NCBI GenBank assembly: GCA_051011115.1
Contig: JBPCUN010000003.1
Location: 1 to 51,178, forward strand
Length of the DNA: 51,178 nucleotides
Direction: 5' to 3'
Source: Profundicola sp051011115
GTDB lineage: Bacteria > Bacteroidota > Bacteroidia > Flavobacteriales > Weeksellaceae
Shown here: piece by piece, positions 26,240 to 33,990 of the stretch
Layout: every line of letters starts with the position of its first letter
Position numbering within the stretch: position 1 is the first letter of the stretch
The notes under the pieces: generated by a model
What the model saw: the letters and a program-made list of their open reading frames with translations, nothing else
Databases searched by the model: none
Told to the model about the DNA's origin: nothing
Translations under genes and position numbers: made by a program

Positions 26240-26449
26240 TTATTTTTGATAAATAACTTCCACACCTTCTTGTTCGTATAGTTTTTTAGATCTCACCTCT
26301 TCTGGATCCACGTCTGCATTAATCTTTCCATTAAGCTCTGCAACACCTGTAGTAAGCCAATACGGAAGGATACCAATTAAGAAAGTAAGACACCAAAATC
26401 CTGATAATGCCATTACTACAAAGAATACAAACCCTATAAACTGATCCAT
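26240..26449 (-). CDS. Small membrane protein of unknown function
   Basis: This 69-residue protein has two hydrophobic segments (about 4-18 and 20-37) and a charged C-terminal tail (NADVDPEEVRSKKLYEQEG). I recognise no family. It has a typical A/T-rich leader and a stop 60 bp before the small lipoprotein gene. Its coding potential is supported by the clean amphipathic layout; the function is unknown. Confidence 0.65.
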   Translation of the reverse strand: MDQFIGFVFFVVMALSGFWCLTFLIGILPYWLTTGVAELNGKINADVDPEEVRSKKLYEQEGVEVIYQK

Positions 26450-26515
26450 AATTATCGATTTTAAAATTCAAAAATACAAACTAATTTTTTTATCACAACA
26501 TTTTTAGGAATAAAA

Positions 26516-26544
26516 TTGTTTCGGAATAAATTTAATTATATTTG
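26516..26544 (+). promoter_or_regulatory. Flavobacterial promoter upstream of rimK
   Basis: TTG at 26516-26518, an 18-nt spacer, then TATATTTG at 26537-26544 match the Bacteroidota TTG/TAnnTTTG consensus. It is the best promoter match seen in the window. The expected leader before the ATG at 26573 is about 22 nt. Confidence 0.6.
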
Positions 26545-26572
26545 AACTTCATTAATTCCCGTATTCCCGTAT

Positions 26573-27490
26573 ATGAAAATCGCAATATTATCTAGGTCTA
26601 GTTACATCTATTCTACGCATCGTTTGCTAGAGGAAGCCAAGAAAAGGGGGCATCGTGTGATTGTAGTAGATCCATTGAAATGTAACCTAGTCATGGAGAA
26701 GAACGAGCCTGGAATTCATGTGGTAAAGCATAAACTGGAGCGTGTAGATGCCATTATTCCAAGAATTGGATCTTCTATTACCCATTATGGCTCGGCATTG
26801 ATTAGACAATTTGAAATGATGAATGTATTTACATCATTAACTTCTAATGCATTGTTGAGGTCTAGAGATAAATTACGTTCGATGCAATTATTATCTAGAG
26901 AGTCTATTGATTTTCCTAAAACATTCTACACCAACATGAATTCTTCTTTAGAAGCAGAAGAAATTTTGGATTTTGTAGGCGGCGTTCCCATTGTTCTTAA
27001 AGTTTTAGAAGGAACTCAAGGAGTAGGCGTAATGTTACTGGAGACCAAAATGGCTGCTGTATCTGTAATACAAGCCATGCACAGTTTGCACGCCAAAGTG
27101 ATGGTGCAGGAGTTTATAGAAGAAGCTGGAGGGAAAGATCTTCGGGTTTTTGTAGTAAATAATAAGGTAGTAGGTGCTATGGAAAGATCTGGGAAAGAAG
27201 GAGATTTCCGATCAAACCTGCATCGAGGTGGTACTGCTAAACAAGTGAAATTGACTCCAATAGAAAAACAAATTGCTGTTAAAGCTTGTCGCGCGATGGG
27301 GTTGCAAGTGGCTGGGGTGGATATGTTACGATCTAAAAGAGGACCTTTAATTTTAGAAATAAATTCATCTCCAGGTTTAGAAGGAATAGAAGCAGCAACG
27401 AATCTAAATATTGCAGAAATTATCATACAATATGTAGAACATGGTGCTAGAACACAGTCAAGCACCAAGATAAATAGATCAAAAGGTTAA
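26573..27490 (+). CDS. rimK: RimK-family ATP-grasp ligase
   Basis: ATP-grasp enzyme of 305 residues that in Enterobacteria adds glutamates to the C-terminus of ribosomal protein S6. The N-terminal pre-ATP-grasp domain starts MKIAILSRS. Further signatures are SRDKLRSMQLL, VPIVLKVLEGTQGVGVML (ATP-binding loop), the RDLRVFV-like KDLRVFVVNN, and the metal site GVDMLRSKRGPLILEINSSP. It is followed after 13 bp by an M14-like deacylase gene, a pairing seen in other Bacteroidota. The target protein here is unknown; related ATP-grasp enzymes modify other proteins or peptides. Confidence 0.92.
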   Translation: MKIAILSRSSYIYSTHRLLEEAKKRGHRVIVVDPLKCNLVMEKNEPGIHVVKHKLERVDAIIPRIGSSITHYGSALIRQFEMMNVFTSLTSNALLRSRDKLRSMQLLSRESIDFPKTFYTNMNSSLEAEEILDFVGGVPIVLKVLEGTQGVGVMLLETKMAAVSVIQAMHSLHAKVMVQEFIEEAGGKDLRVFVVNNKVVGAMERSGKEGDFRSNLHRGGTAKQVKLTPIEKQIAVKACRAMGLQVAGVDMLRSKRGPLILEINSSPGLEGIEAATNLNIAEIIIQYVEHGARTQSSTKINRSKG

Positions 27491-27503
27491 AAATTACAAC
27501 AAA

Positions 27504-28445
27504 TTGAATATTTATAATACACCCATTCCAGTAGATACCGAAACGGTTGTGCATATGAATGTGGCTTATTTAACCACCCGTACACCTATAGAAATTCCAG
27601 TGATTATCTATAGGTCGTCTAAACCTGGACCCACCATTTTGTTTTCAGCTGGGATGCATGGAGATGAAATCAATGGAGTAGAAATTGTACGTAGAATTTT
27701 AGATAACAACTTAAATCGAGTTGAGTGTGGTACGGTTATTTGCATTCCCATTATCAATATTTATGGATTTTTAAATTTTAGCCGTTATGTACCCGATGGC
27801 AAAGATGTAAATAGAAGTTTTCCTGGATATGAAACTGGTTCATTGGCTTCTAAAGTAGCATATCATGTAACTAAATATATTATTCCACATATTGATTATG
27901 GAATAGATTTTCATACGGGGGGAGCACAGAGAACAAATTATCCGCAAATACGAGGTGATTTCTCTGATCCTGTAACCTTAGATTTGGCTAAAAAGTGTCA
28001 TGCACCATTTCTGATTAATTCTAAACTTATTTTAGGTTCATTCCGAATGGAATGTCAGGAGCAAGGCAAGCATGTAGTGGTGTATGAAGGTGGAGAAAGT
28101 CTGCGTTATGATAATTATGCCATTTACGAAGGTTATAATTGTGCACATCGCCTGTTATCCGCCTTCGGTATGAGTAGTCGAGAGCCTGAGCCAAGAGGAG
28201 ATAGTCTCATGATACATGATAAGTCATGGTATAGGTGTCCAGATTCAGGCATGTGGATTGCTAAAATTGAGTATGGAGATTATGTAGAGGAAGGGCAGTC
28301 GATGGGGTTTATTACAAGTCCCTTTGGTGATTTTAAGTCAGAAGTCCTTGCTACAGAAGCTGGCTATGTAATAGGATTGAATAACCAAGCGGTAGTGACT
28401 AAGGGTGATGCCTTGATTAATATAGGAGAAGTAGAAGAGCAGTAA
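27504..28445 (+). CDS. Succinylglutamate desuccinylase/aspartoacylase-like M14 hydrolase
   Basis: This zinc-dependent deacylase-like protein has 313 residues. The zinc ligands are His52 and Glu55 in SAGMHGDEINGVE and His137 in GIDFHTGG; Glu195 or Glu198 in VVYEGGESL would be the catalytic base. The C-terminal 75 residues form a beta-rich lid. The start is a TTG at 27504, 13 bp after the rimK stop; the first in-frame ATG (27558) would remove a stretch that looks native. It lies between rimK and ruvC in one operon. Its partner suggests removal or processing of residues added by RimK, which is inference. Confidence 0.87.
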   Translation: MNIYNTPIPVDTETVVHMNVAYLTTRTPIEIPVIIYRSSKPGPTILFSAGMHGDEINGVEIVRRILDNNLNRVECGTVICIPIINIYGFLNFSRYVPDGKDVNRSFPGYETGSLASKVAYHVTKYIIPHIDYGIDFHTGGAQRTNYPQIRGDFSDPVTLDLAKKCHAPFLINSKLILGSFRMECQEQGKHVVVYEGGESLRYDNYAIYEGYNCAHRLLSAFGMSSREPEPRGDSLMIHDKSWYRCPDSGMWIAKIEYGDYVEEGQSMGFITSPFGDFKSEVLATEAGYVIGLNNQAVVTKGDALINIGEVEEQ

Positions 28446-28446
28446 G

Positions 28447-29004
28447 ATGAAAATAAACCATGAAAGAATCATATTAGGTGTAGATCCAGGAACCAGTATC
28501 ATGGGTTTTGGACTCATTGCTGTGAAGAATAATCAGATGAAATTGATTATGTTGGACGATTTAATTTTAAAAAAATATACTACGCATACCCTGAAGCTTA
28601 AAAAAATATTTGAAAGAACCTTAGCAATAATAGATGAGTATCATCCGGATGAATTGGCCATAGAGGCACCATTTTTTGGGAAAAATGTTCAATCGATGTT
28701 AAAATTAGGTAGAGCACAAGGCGTTGCGATGGCGGCTGGTTTATATAGAGAGGTTCCCATTACAGAATATTCCCCCAAAAAAATTAAAATGGCTATCACG
28801 GGTAATGGGAATGCAAGCAAAGAACAAGTGGCTGGTATGCTACAAAGTTTGTTAAAAATAAAAGATTTACCTACCAACTTAGATGCAACAGATGGGCTAG
28901 CTGCGGCCGTGTGTCATCATTTTAATTCTGGTAAATTAACTCAAAGCAAAGGCTACACGGGCTGGGACGCTTTTGTAAAGCAAAATCCAAATAGAACCAA
29001 ATAG
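28447..29004 (+). CDS. ruvC: Holliday junction resolvase RuvC
   Basis: Endonuclease that cuts Holliday junctions with RuvAB; 185 residues. The four acidic catalytic residues are visible: Asp13 in LGVDPGTSIMGFG, Glu73 in AIEAPFFGKN, and Asp146 and Asp149 in DATDGLAAAVCHH. The loop NGNASKEQV is typical. The start codon lies 1 bp after the preceding stop (TAAGATG), so translation is coupled. A hairpin-forming stretch follows the stop (29001-29046). Confidence 0.97.
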   Translation: MKINHERIILGVDPGTSIMGFGLIAVKNNQMKLIMLDDLILKKYTTHTLKLKKIFERTLAIIDEYHPDELAIEAPFFGKNVQSMLKLGRAQGVAMAAGLYREVPITEYSPKKIKMAITGNGNASKEQVAGMLQSLLKIKDLPTNLDATDGLAAAVCHHFNSGKLTQSKGYTGWDAFVKQNPNRTK

Positions 29005-29046
29005 ACTTTTAATGTAGAAATTGAAATTATTCTAAATTTAGTCTAT
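29001..29046 (+). terminator. Hairpin after ruvC, possible weak terminator
   Basis: ATAGACT (29001-29007) pairs with AGTCTAT (29040-29046), and an inner TAGAA pairs with TTCTA. It overlaps the ruvC stop codon. No T tract follows, so it may be an RNA-stabilising structure and not a terminator. Confidence 0.3.
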
Positions 29047-29125
29047 ACAACAGATGCAATAGAGATGAGGTAAAAAAATTGGTAAGATTGAAAATCATCA
29101 CTAAATTGCAGCTTAATTGTTTTTT

Positions 29126-30592
29126 ATGTTTCCAAAAGAACAAGATTCAAATCAAAATCTTTTCAATCCAAAGTCAATGCGCGAAGAGTGCGGTATCTTT
29201 GGCGTTTATTCCAAAAGCGATATTGACACCTTCTCCATACAACAATTCGGTATGTTTGCGCTACAACATCGTGGGCAAGAAGCTTGTGGTTTAACAGTAC
29301 TCAAAAACGGGGACTTGCGTACCTTTAAGCAAGAGGGACTCGTGCTAGATGCCTTTAAGCATATAGAGAATCCAGAAGAATATATGGGTAACGCTGCCAT
29401 AGGCCATACCCGATATACAACAGCGGGGGACGGAAGTACTAAAAATATTCAACCTTTATATACGGTAAATCAATTTGGTAAACCTTATTTTTCTATCGCA
29501 CATAATGGTAATTTAATTGAAGTGGAAGAACTTCGAGAAGAGTTAAAGGCTAAAGATTTACCATTCCTTGCTACTTCGGATACAGAGGTTATGTTAAGAG
29601 CTATTCAGTATCACGCAGATAAACCAGTACAAGAAGCGGTGCGAGAAGTAGCCAAGCAAATCAAGGGTGCTTATTCTGTTCTGTTATTGACAGATAATAA
29701 ATTAGCCGCTTTCAGAGATCCAAATGGGATTAGACCACTTTGTATGGGTAAACTCGGAGAAGATGCCTATGTTTTTGCTTCTGAAAGTTGTGCTTTTGAT
29801 GCCATCGGAGCTACATTTGAAAGAGATTTGAAACCAGGTGAAATTGTAGTGTGTAGCCAAGAGGGTGTTGAATCTTACATGATTACAGACGAACCAAAGC
29901 AACGCATGTGTGCTTTTGAATATATTTACTTTGCACGTCCGGATTCTATTCTAGAAGGGAAAGAAGTATATGATTTACGGGTAGAAAGTGGGAGAAAATT
30001 ATATGAACAATCACCCGTAGATGCAGATGTTGTAATAGGTGTTCCAGATTCTGGAATTCCAGCGGCCATTGGGTATTCCGAAGCAAGTGGTATTCCTTTT
30101 AAGCCGATACTTGTTAAGAACAGGTATATGAGCCGATCTTTTATTGTTCCTACGCAAGAAATGCGTGAGCGTATTGTGAATTTAAAATTGAATCCTATTA
30201 TCCCTAAAATTAAAGGGAAACGATTGGTAATATTAGATGATAGTATTGTGAGAGGAACTACCAGTAAGCTTTTGATTAAAATTTTGCAGGATGCTGGAGC
30301 AAAAGAAATTCATTTTAGAAGTGCTTCTCCAGCCATTATCGCTCCATGTTTCTTAGGTATAGATATGCCGTTCAAAAAAGACTTAATTTCAGCTAATAAG
30401 TCTATAGAAGAGTTAAGGCAATATCTGAATGTAGATAGCTTAGACTTCTTAACGGTTCCCAATTTGATTGATTTGTTGAAGTCTAAGAACCACTGTTTTG
30501 GTTGTTTTACAGAACAATATCCTGTCATCCCAACAAAACCTCATCCCGAGCTTCAAGCAAGTCTTCAATATAATCCATCTCATGACAATTAA
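29126..30592 (+). CDS. purF: Amidophosphoribosyltransferase (glutamine PRPP amidotransferase)
   Basis: First committed enzyme of purine synthesis; transfers ammonia from glutamine to PRPP. The N-terminal nucleophile domain begins at Cys22 in MREECGIFGVYSK, and the PRPP-binding loop is VILDDSIVRGTTS. Cysteines in MCAFEYIYFARPDS, PAIIAPCFLGID and NHCFGCFTE sit where the Bacillus-type enzyme binds its 4Fe-4S cluster. Cys22 must be freed by propeptide removal: with the ATG at 29126 the propeptide is 21 residues, with the ATG at 29177 only four. I chose 29126 but both are possible. purM follows after 116 bp. Confidence 0.95.
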   Translation: MFPKEQDSNQNLFNPKSMREECGIFGVYSKSDIDTFSIQQFGMFALQHRGQEACGLTVLKNGDLRTFKQEGLVLDAFKHIENPEEYMGNAAIGHTRYTTAGDGSTKNIQPLYTVNQFGKPYFSIAHNGNLIEVEELREELKAKDLPFLATSDTEVMLRAIQYHADKPVQEAVREVAKQIKGAYSVLLLTDNKLAAFRDPNGIRPLCMGKLGEDAYVFASESCAFDAIGATFERDLKPGEIVVCSQEGVESYMITDEPKQRMCAFEYIYFARPDSILEGKEVYDLRVESGRKLYEQSPVDADVVIGVPDSGIPAAIGYSEASGIPFKPILVKNRYMSRSFIVPTQEMRERIVNLKLNPIIPKIKGKRLVILDDSIVRGTTSKLLIKILQDAGAKEIHFRSASPAIIAPCFLGIDMPFKKDLISANKSIEELRQYLNVDSLDFLTVPNLIDLLKSKNHCFGCFTEQYPVIPTKPHPELQASLQYNPSHDN

Positions 30593-30708
30593 GAAGATTA
30601 AAAGCAAAAAGGCAAAAGACTTTTCAATATTAAACTGCATGGGAAGTTACTTTTACTAAATTGTGAACACATTCATTACAGTTAATTTCATTCCGTAAAC
30701 ATAATATC

Positions 30709-31707
30709 ATGGCAACATACAAAGACGCAGGCGTTAACAAAGAAGAAGGTTATAATACCGTAAGTAAAATTAAAGATGCAGTGGCATCCACGCATTCTCC
30801 CAATGTATTGAATGGAATTGGATCATTCGGAGCTTTTTATGAGTTAGGAAAGTACAATAATCCAGTTTTAGTAAGTGGAACAGATGGAGTTGGAACAAAA
30901 CTGCGTATCGCATTAGATGTAAAGAAGTATGATACAGTAGGTATTGATTGTTTCGCTATGTGTGCCAATGATATCTTATGCCATGGAGCTAAGCCTTTAT
31001 TTTTCTTAGATTATTTGGCGTGTGGTAAATTAGACAGTGATATTGCTGCAGAAATTGTAGGAGGAATTGTAAAAGCTTGTAAAGAAACCAATTGCTCTTT
31101 GATTGGTGGCGAGACGGCAGAAATGCCTGGAATGTACCAACTAGGTGATTATGATGTGGCTGGTTTTTGTGTAGGAATTGTAGAAAAAGAGGATATTATA
31201 GACGGTAGCAAAATCGGTCCAGGTGATGTAGTCATTGCGCTTCCAGCCTCAGGTTTTCATAGCAACGGTTTTTCTTTAGTCAGAAAAGTGTTCCCTGATT
31301 TTAAGGAAGAATGGAAGGGAAAACCATTATATGAAACCCTTTTAGTTCCAACTAAATTATATGGTAAACCCATTATGGGCTTGCTAGACCAAGTAGAGGT
31401 CAATGGAATTGCTCATATCACAGGTGGTGGATTAATTGAAAATGTACCTCGAATTTTGCCAAAAGGTTTAGGTGTGGCAATAGAAAAAAGCGAAGTGAGA
31501 GTGCCTGAAATCATGCAGGAACTTCAAAAACGTGCCAATATTGATGAAAACGAAATGTTTGGTACTTTCAATATGGGTGTGGGGATGGTGGTTGTTGTAA
31601 AACCAGAATTTCAAGATAAGACGATTGCTGTCCTAAAAGAATTAGGAGAAGACGCTTATGTGATTGGAGAAGTAAAAGAAAGTGAAGAAGAAATAGTTTT
31701 AAAATAA
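30709..31707 (+). CDS. purM: Phosphoribosylformylglycinamidine cyclo-ligase (AIR synthetase)
   Basis: Closes the imidazole ring in purine synthesis using ATP. The 332 residues match the family. Motifs visible are IGSFGAFYEL, VSGTDGVGTKLRIA (ATP-binding loop), FAMCANDILCHGAKPLFFLD, GGETAEMPGMY and the C-terminal GTFNMGVGM. It sits downstream of purF on the same strand, so two purine genes are adjacent, although the 116-bp gap could hold a separate promoter. The next gene, an unknown, starts 23 bp later. Confidence 0.97.
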   Translation: MATYKDAGVNKEEGYNTVSKIKDAVASTHSPNVLNGIGSFGAFYELGKYNNPVLVSGTDGVGTKLRIALDVKKYDTVGIDCFAMCANDILCHGAKPLFFLDYLACGKLDSDIAAEIVGGIVKACKETNCSLIGGETAEMPGMYQLGDYDVAGFCVGIVEKEDIIDGSKIGPGDVVIALPASGFHSNGFSLVRKVFPDFKEEWKGKPLYETLLVPTKLYGKPIMGLLDQVEVNGIAHITGGGLIENVPRILPKGLGVAIEKSEVRVPEIMQELQKRANIDENEMFGTFNMGVGMVVVVKPEFQDKTIAVLKELGEDAYVIGEVKESEEEIVLK

Positions 31708-31730
31708 TTAAAGTTATCAGAGTATAACAT

Positions 31731-32357
31731 ATGGCGCTCAAAATAGAACCTGAATTTAAAGAAGCATTACTCAATCTTCCAGAGAAAGAAAAGGATAAAT
31801 ATTTTTTAAGACTTTTGAAGAAAGATGATATTCTATTTCATCGGTTACATTTTGAGTTGGTCAGTGAGGACACCCAAGATGATAGAAGAAATGCCTTGGA
31901 ACAGGATATTCTACACCGCATAGAAAATTCAATCACGCGCTCGGCTAATAAGATTAAAAGTATTCTGCGTTATATAAGTGGAGATATCACTTATCATGTA
32001 AAAACCACCAATGATAAATTTGGAGAACCTTATTTGAATACAGTGATGCTCATTGCAGCGCTCAAGCAATTTAATCCTGCGATTAGTAAGCATTATAATT
32101 TTCCGATAGAGAAATTAAATAAATACATTGCAGCAAGAATCTTCAAAATATTGACGCTCGTAGAAAAATTACACGCAGATGATCAGTTTGAGTTTGATGC
32201 TTTATTTGAGGAATTAGCAGATTTAATCGAAAAGAACAATTTATTAAAGGAAAAATTGAATGATGCAGACTTTGACTATGATTGGTTGTATGAGAACAAT
32301 ATTCCAGAAGATTTAAACCTGCATATAAGGCAAGTACGTTCCAGAGGGATTATATAA
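31731..32357 (+). CDS. Conserved helical protein of unknown function
   Basis: The 208 residues are mostly charged helices with no signal peptide or membrane segment. Typical stretches are FKEALLNLPEKEKDKYFLRL at the start and FEFDALFEELADLIEKNN near the end; the second half looks coiled-coil-like. I recognise it only as a type of protein common in Bacteroidota genomes, without a known role. The 23-bp gap after purM suggests co-transcription. The stop is followed by a 187-bp gap before accC. Confidence 0.75.
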   Translation: MALKIEPEFKEALLNLPEKEKDKYFLRLLKKDDILFHRLHFELVSEDTQDDRRNALEQDILHRIENSITRSANKIKSILRYISGDITYHVKTTNDKFGEPYLNTVMLIAALKQFNPAISKHYNFPIEKLNKYIAARIFKILTLVEKLHADDQFEFDALFEELADLIEKNNLLKEKLNDADFDYDWLYENNIPEDLNLHIRQVRSRGII

Positions 32358-32387
32358 GGGCATTTAATCATTGGACAAACCAGAGAG

Positions 32388-32416
32388 AAAGACGCTTTAT
32401 CATTAAACGTTTTTTT
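32388..32416 (+). terminator. Possible terminator upstream of the biotin carboxylase gene
   Basis: AAAGACG (32388-32394) can pair with CGTTTTT (from 32408) with one G-T, a 13-nt loop, and the descending arm is itself a run of seven T. It follows the preceding stop by about 30 bp. Confidence 0.35.
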
Positions 32417-32544
32417 ATGGTTAAATTTTACAAAATCTCTTATAATTTCTCAAAAAATTCATAAATTTATAGGGTGTGTCCAAGGTCTTTTGCATAAAGC
32501 TTCATATAGGGCACGACTATTTGTGAAATTACAGATCATTATTT

Positions 32545-33984
32545 ATGAAAAAAATACTAGTAGCTAATAGAGGGGAAATCGCCCTACGTGTGATGAAGAC
32601 GATACGCAAAATGGGAATTAAAACCGTGGCGGTATATTCAGAAGCGGATAGAGATTCTCCTCATGTAAAATTTGCAGATGAAGCCATTTTATTGGGTCCC
32701 CCACCATCATCAGAATCTTATTTATTAGGAGATAAAATCATAGAGGAAGCTAAAAAGCTGAAGGTAGATGGGATTCATCCAGGATATGGTTTCTTAAGTG
32801 AGAATGCCAGTTTTGCAGTAGCGGTAGACAAAGCTGGAATGACATTCATTGGGCCACGCCCACATGCTATCAAAGTAATGGGAGACAAGCTAGCAGCTAA
32901 GGAAGCTGTTAGTGGTTATAATATCCCGATGGTTCCTGGAATAGAAGAAGCCATTACCGATGTAGAAAAAGCTAAAGCTATTGCAGATGAAATTGGCTAT
33001 CCAATCTTAATCAAAGCCTCTGCCGGAGGTGGAGGAAAAGGAATGCGGGTAGTTGAGAAAGCAGAAGATTTAAAAAGCCAGATGGAACGTGCTATTTCAG
33101 AAGCACAATCCGCATTTGGTGATGGATCTGTTTTTATAGAAAAATATGTGACTTCTCCTCGTCATATAGAGATTCAAATCTTAGCAGATACGCATGGCAA
33201 TGTGGTTTCTTTATTCGAGCGAGATTGTAGTATTCAAAGAAGACATCAGAAAGTAATAGAAGAAGCACCCTCAGCAGTACTAACGCCAGAATTACGAAAA
33301 GAAATGGGAGAGGCAGCTATTAAGGTTGCCAAAGCATGTGATTATGTGGGTGCTGGAACGGTAGAATTTTTATTAGACTCAGATAAAAATTTCTATTTCC
33401 TAGAGATGAATACCCGTTTGCAGGTAGAACATCCTGTAACGGAACTTATTATTCAAAAAGATTTAGTGCAGTTACAAATAGAGATCGCCAGAGGAGAAGC
33501 GTTACCATTCAAGCAAGAAGACTTATCCATTCATGGTCATGCGATGGAACTTAGAGTATATGCAGAAGACCCTTACAACGAATTTCTACCAAGTGTAGGT
33601 ACTTTAGAAACTTATCAAATTCCTATCGGCGAAAACATTAGAGTAGACAATGGATTCGAAGAAGGCATGGAGGTTCCCATTTATTATGATCCCATGTTGG
33701 CTAAGTTAATAACTTATGGTAAAAACAGAGAAGAAGCGATTGCGCTCATGTTAGATGCTATCAAAAACTATCATGTAGATGGTGTAGAAACTACTTTACC
33801 CTTTGGTCGATTTGTGTTTAATCATGAAGCCTTCCGTACGGGGAATTTCGACACCAATTTTGTCAAACAATACTATAATCCAGAAGCCCTAAAGACAGAG
33901 ACCGAAGAGGAGGCTAAATTAGCTGCTATCATGGCGTTAAAGCTCTATATTGAAGATCAGAAAAAAGTGAGATTACCTAAATAA
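32545..33984 (+). CDS. accC: Biotin carboxylase subunit of an acyl-CoA carboxylase
   Basis: Carboxylates biotin with bicarbonate and ATP. The 479 residues cover the three standard domains: Biotin_carb_N (MKKILVANRGEIALRVMKT), the ATP-grasp domain with KASAGGGGKGMRVV and EMNTRLQVEHPVTE, and Biotin_carb_C (about 335-445). There is no C-terminal biotinyl domain, so a separate carrier protein is required, but none is encoded on either side. The carboxyltransferase gene follows after only 6 bp. It could belong to propionyl-, methylcrotonyl- or acetyl-CoA carboxylase. Confidence 0.95.
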   Translation: MKKILVANRGEIALRVMKTIRKMGIKTVAVYSEADRDSPHVKFADEAILLGPPPSSESYLLGDKIIEEAKKLKVDGIHPGYGFLSENASFAVAVDKAGMTFIGPRPHAIKVMGDKLAAKEAVSGYNIPMVPGIEEAITDVEKAKAIADEIGYPILIKASAGGGGKGMRVVEKAEDLKSQMERAISEAQSAFGDGSVFIEKYVTSPRHIEIQILADTHGNVVSLFERDCSIQRRHQKVIEEAPSAVLTPELRKEMGEAAIKVAKACDYVGAGTVEFLLDSDKNFYFLEMNTRLQVEHPVTELIIQKDLVQLQIEIARGEALPFKQEDLSIHGHAMELRVYAEDPYNEFLPSVGTLETYQIPIGENIRVDNGFEEGMEVPIYYDPMLAKLITYGKNREEAIALMLDAIKNYHVDGVETTLPFGRFVFNHEAFRTGNFDTNFVKQYYNPEALKTETEEEAKLAAIMALKLYIEDQKKVRLPK

Positions 33985-33990
33985 TACAGC

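Noticed and set aside
27016..27468. 150-codon open frame antisense to rimK
   Set aside because: It is the shadow of a well-supported gene; its translation has scattered Cys and Pro with no domain character and no start signal.
29079..29294. Short open frame overlapping the purF start in another frame
   Set aside because: purF coding evidence is strong from 29177 onward and the short frame has a low-complexity translation without a recognisable motif.
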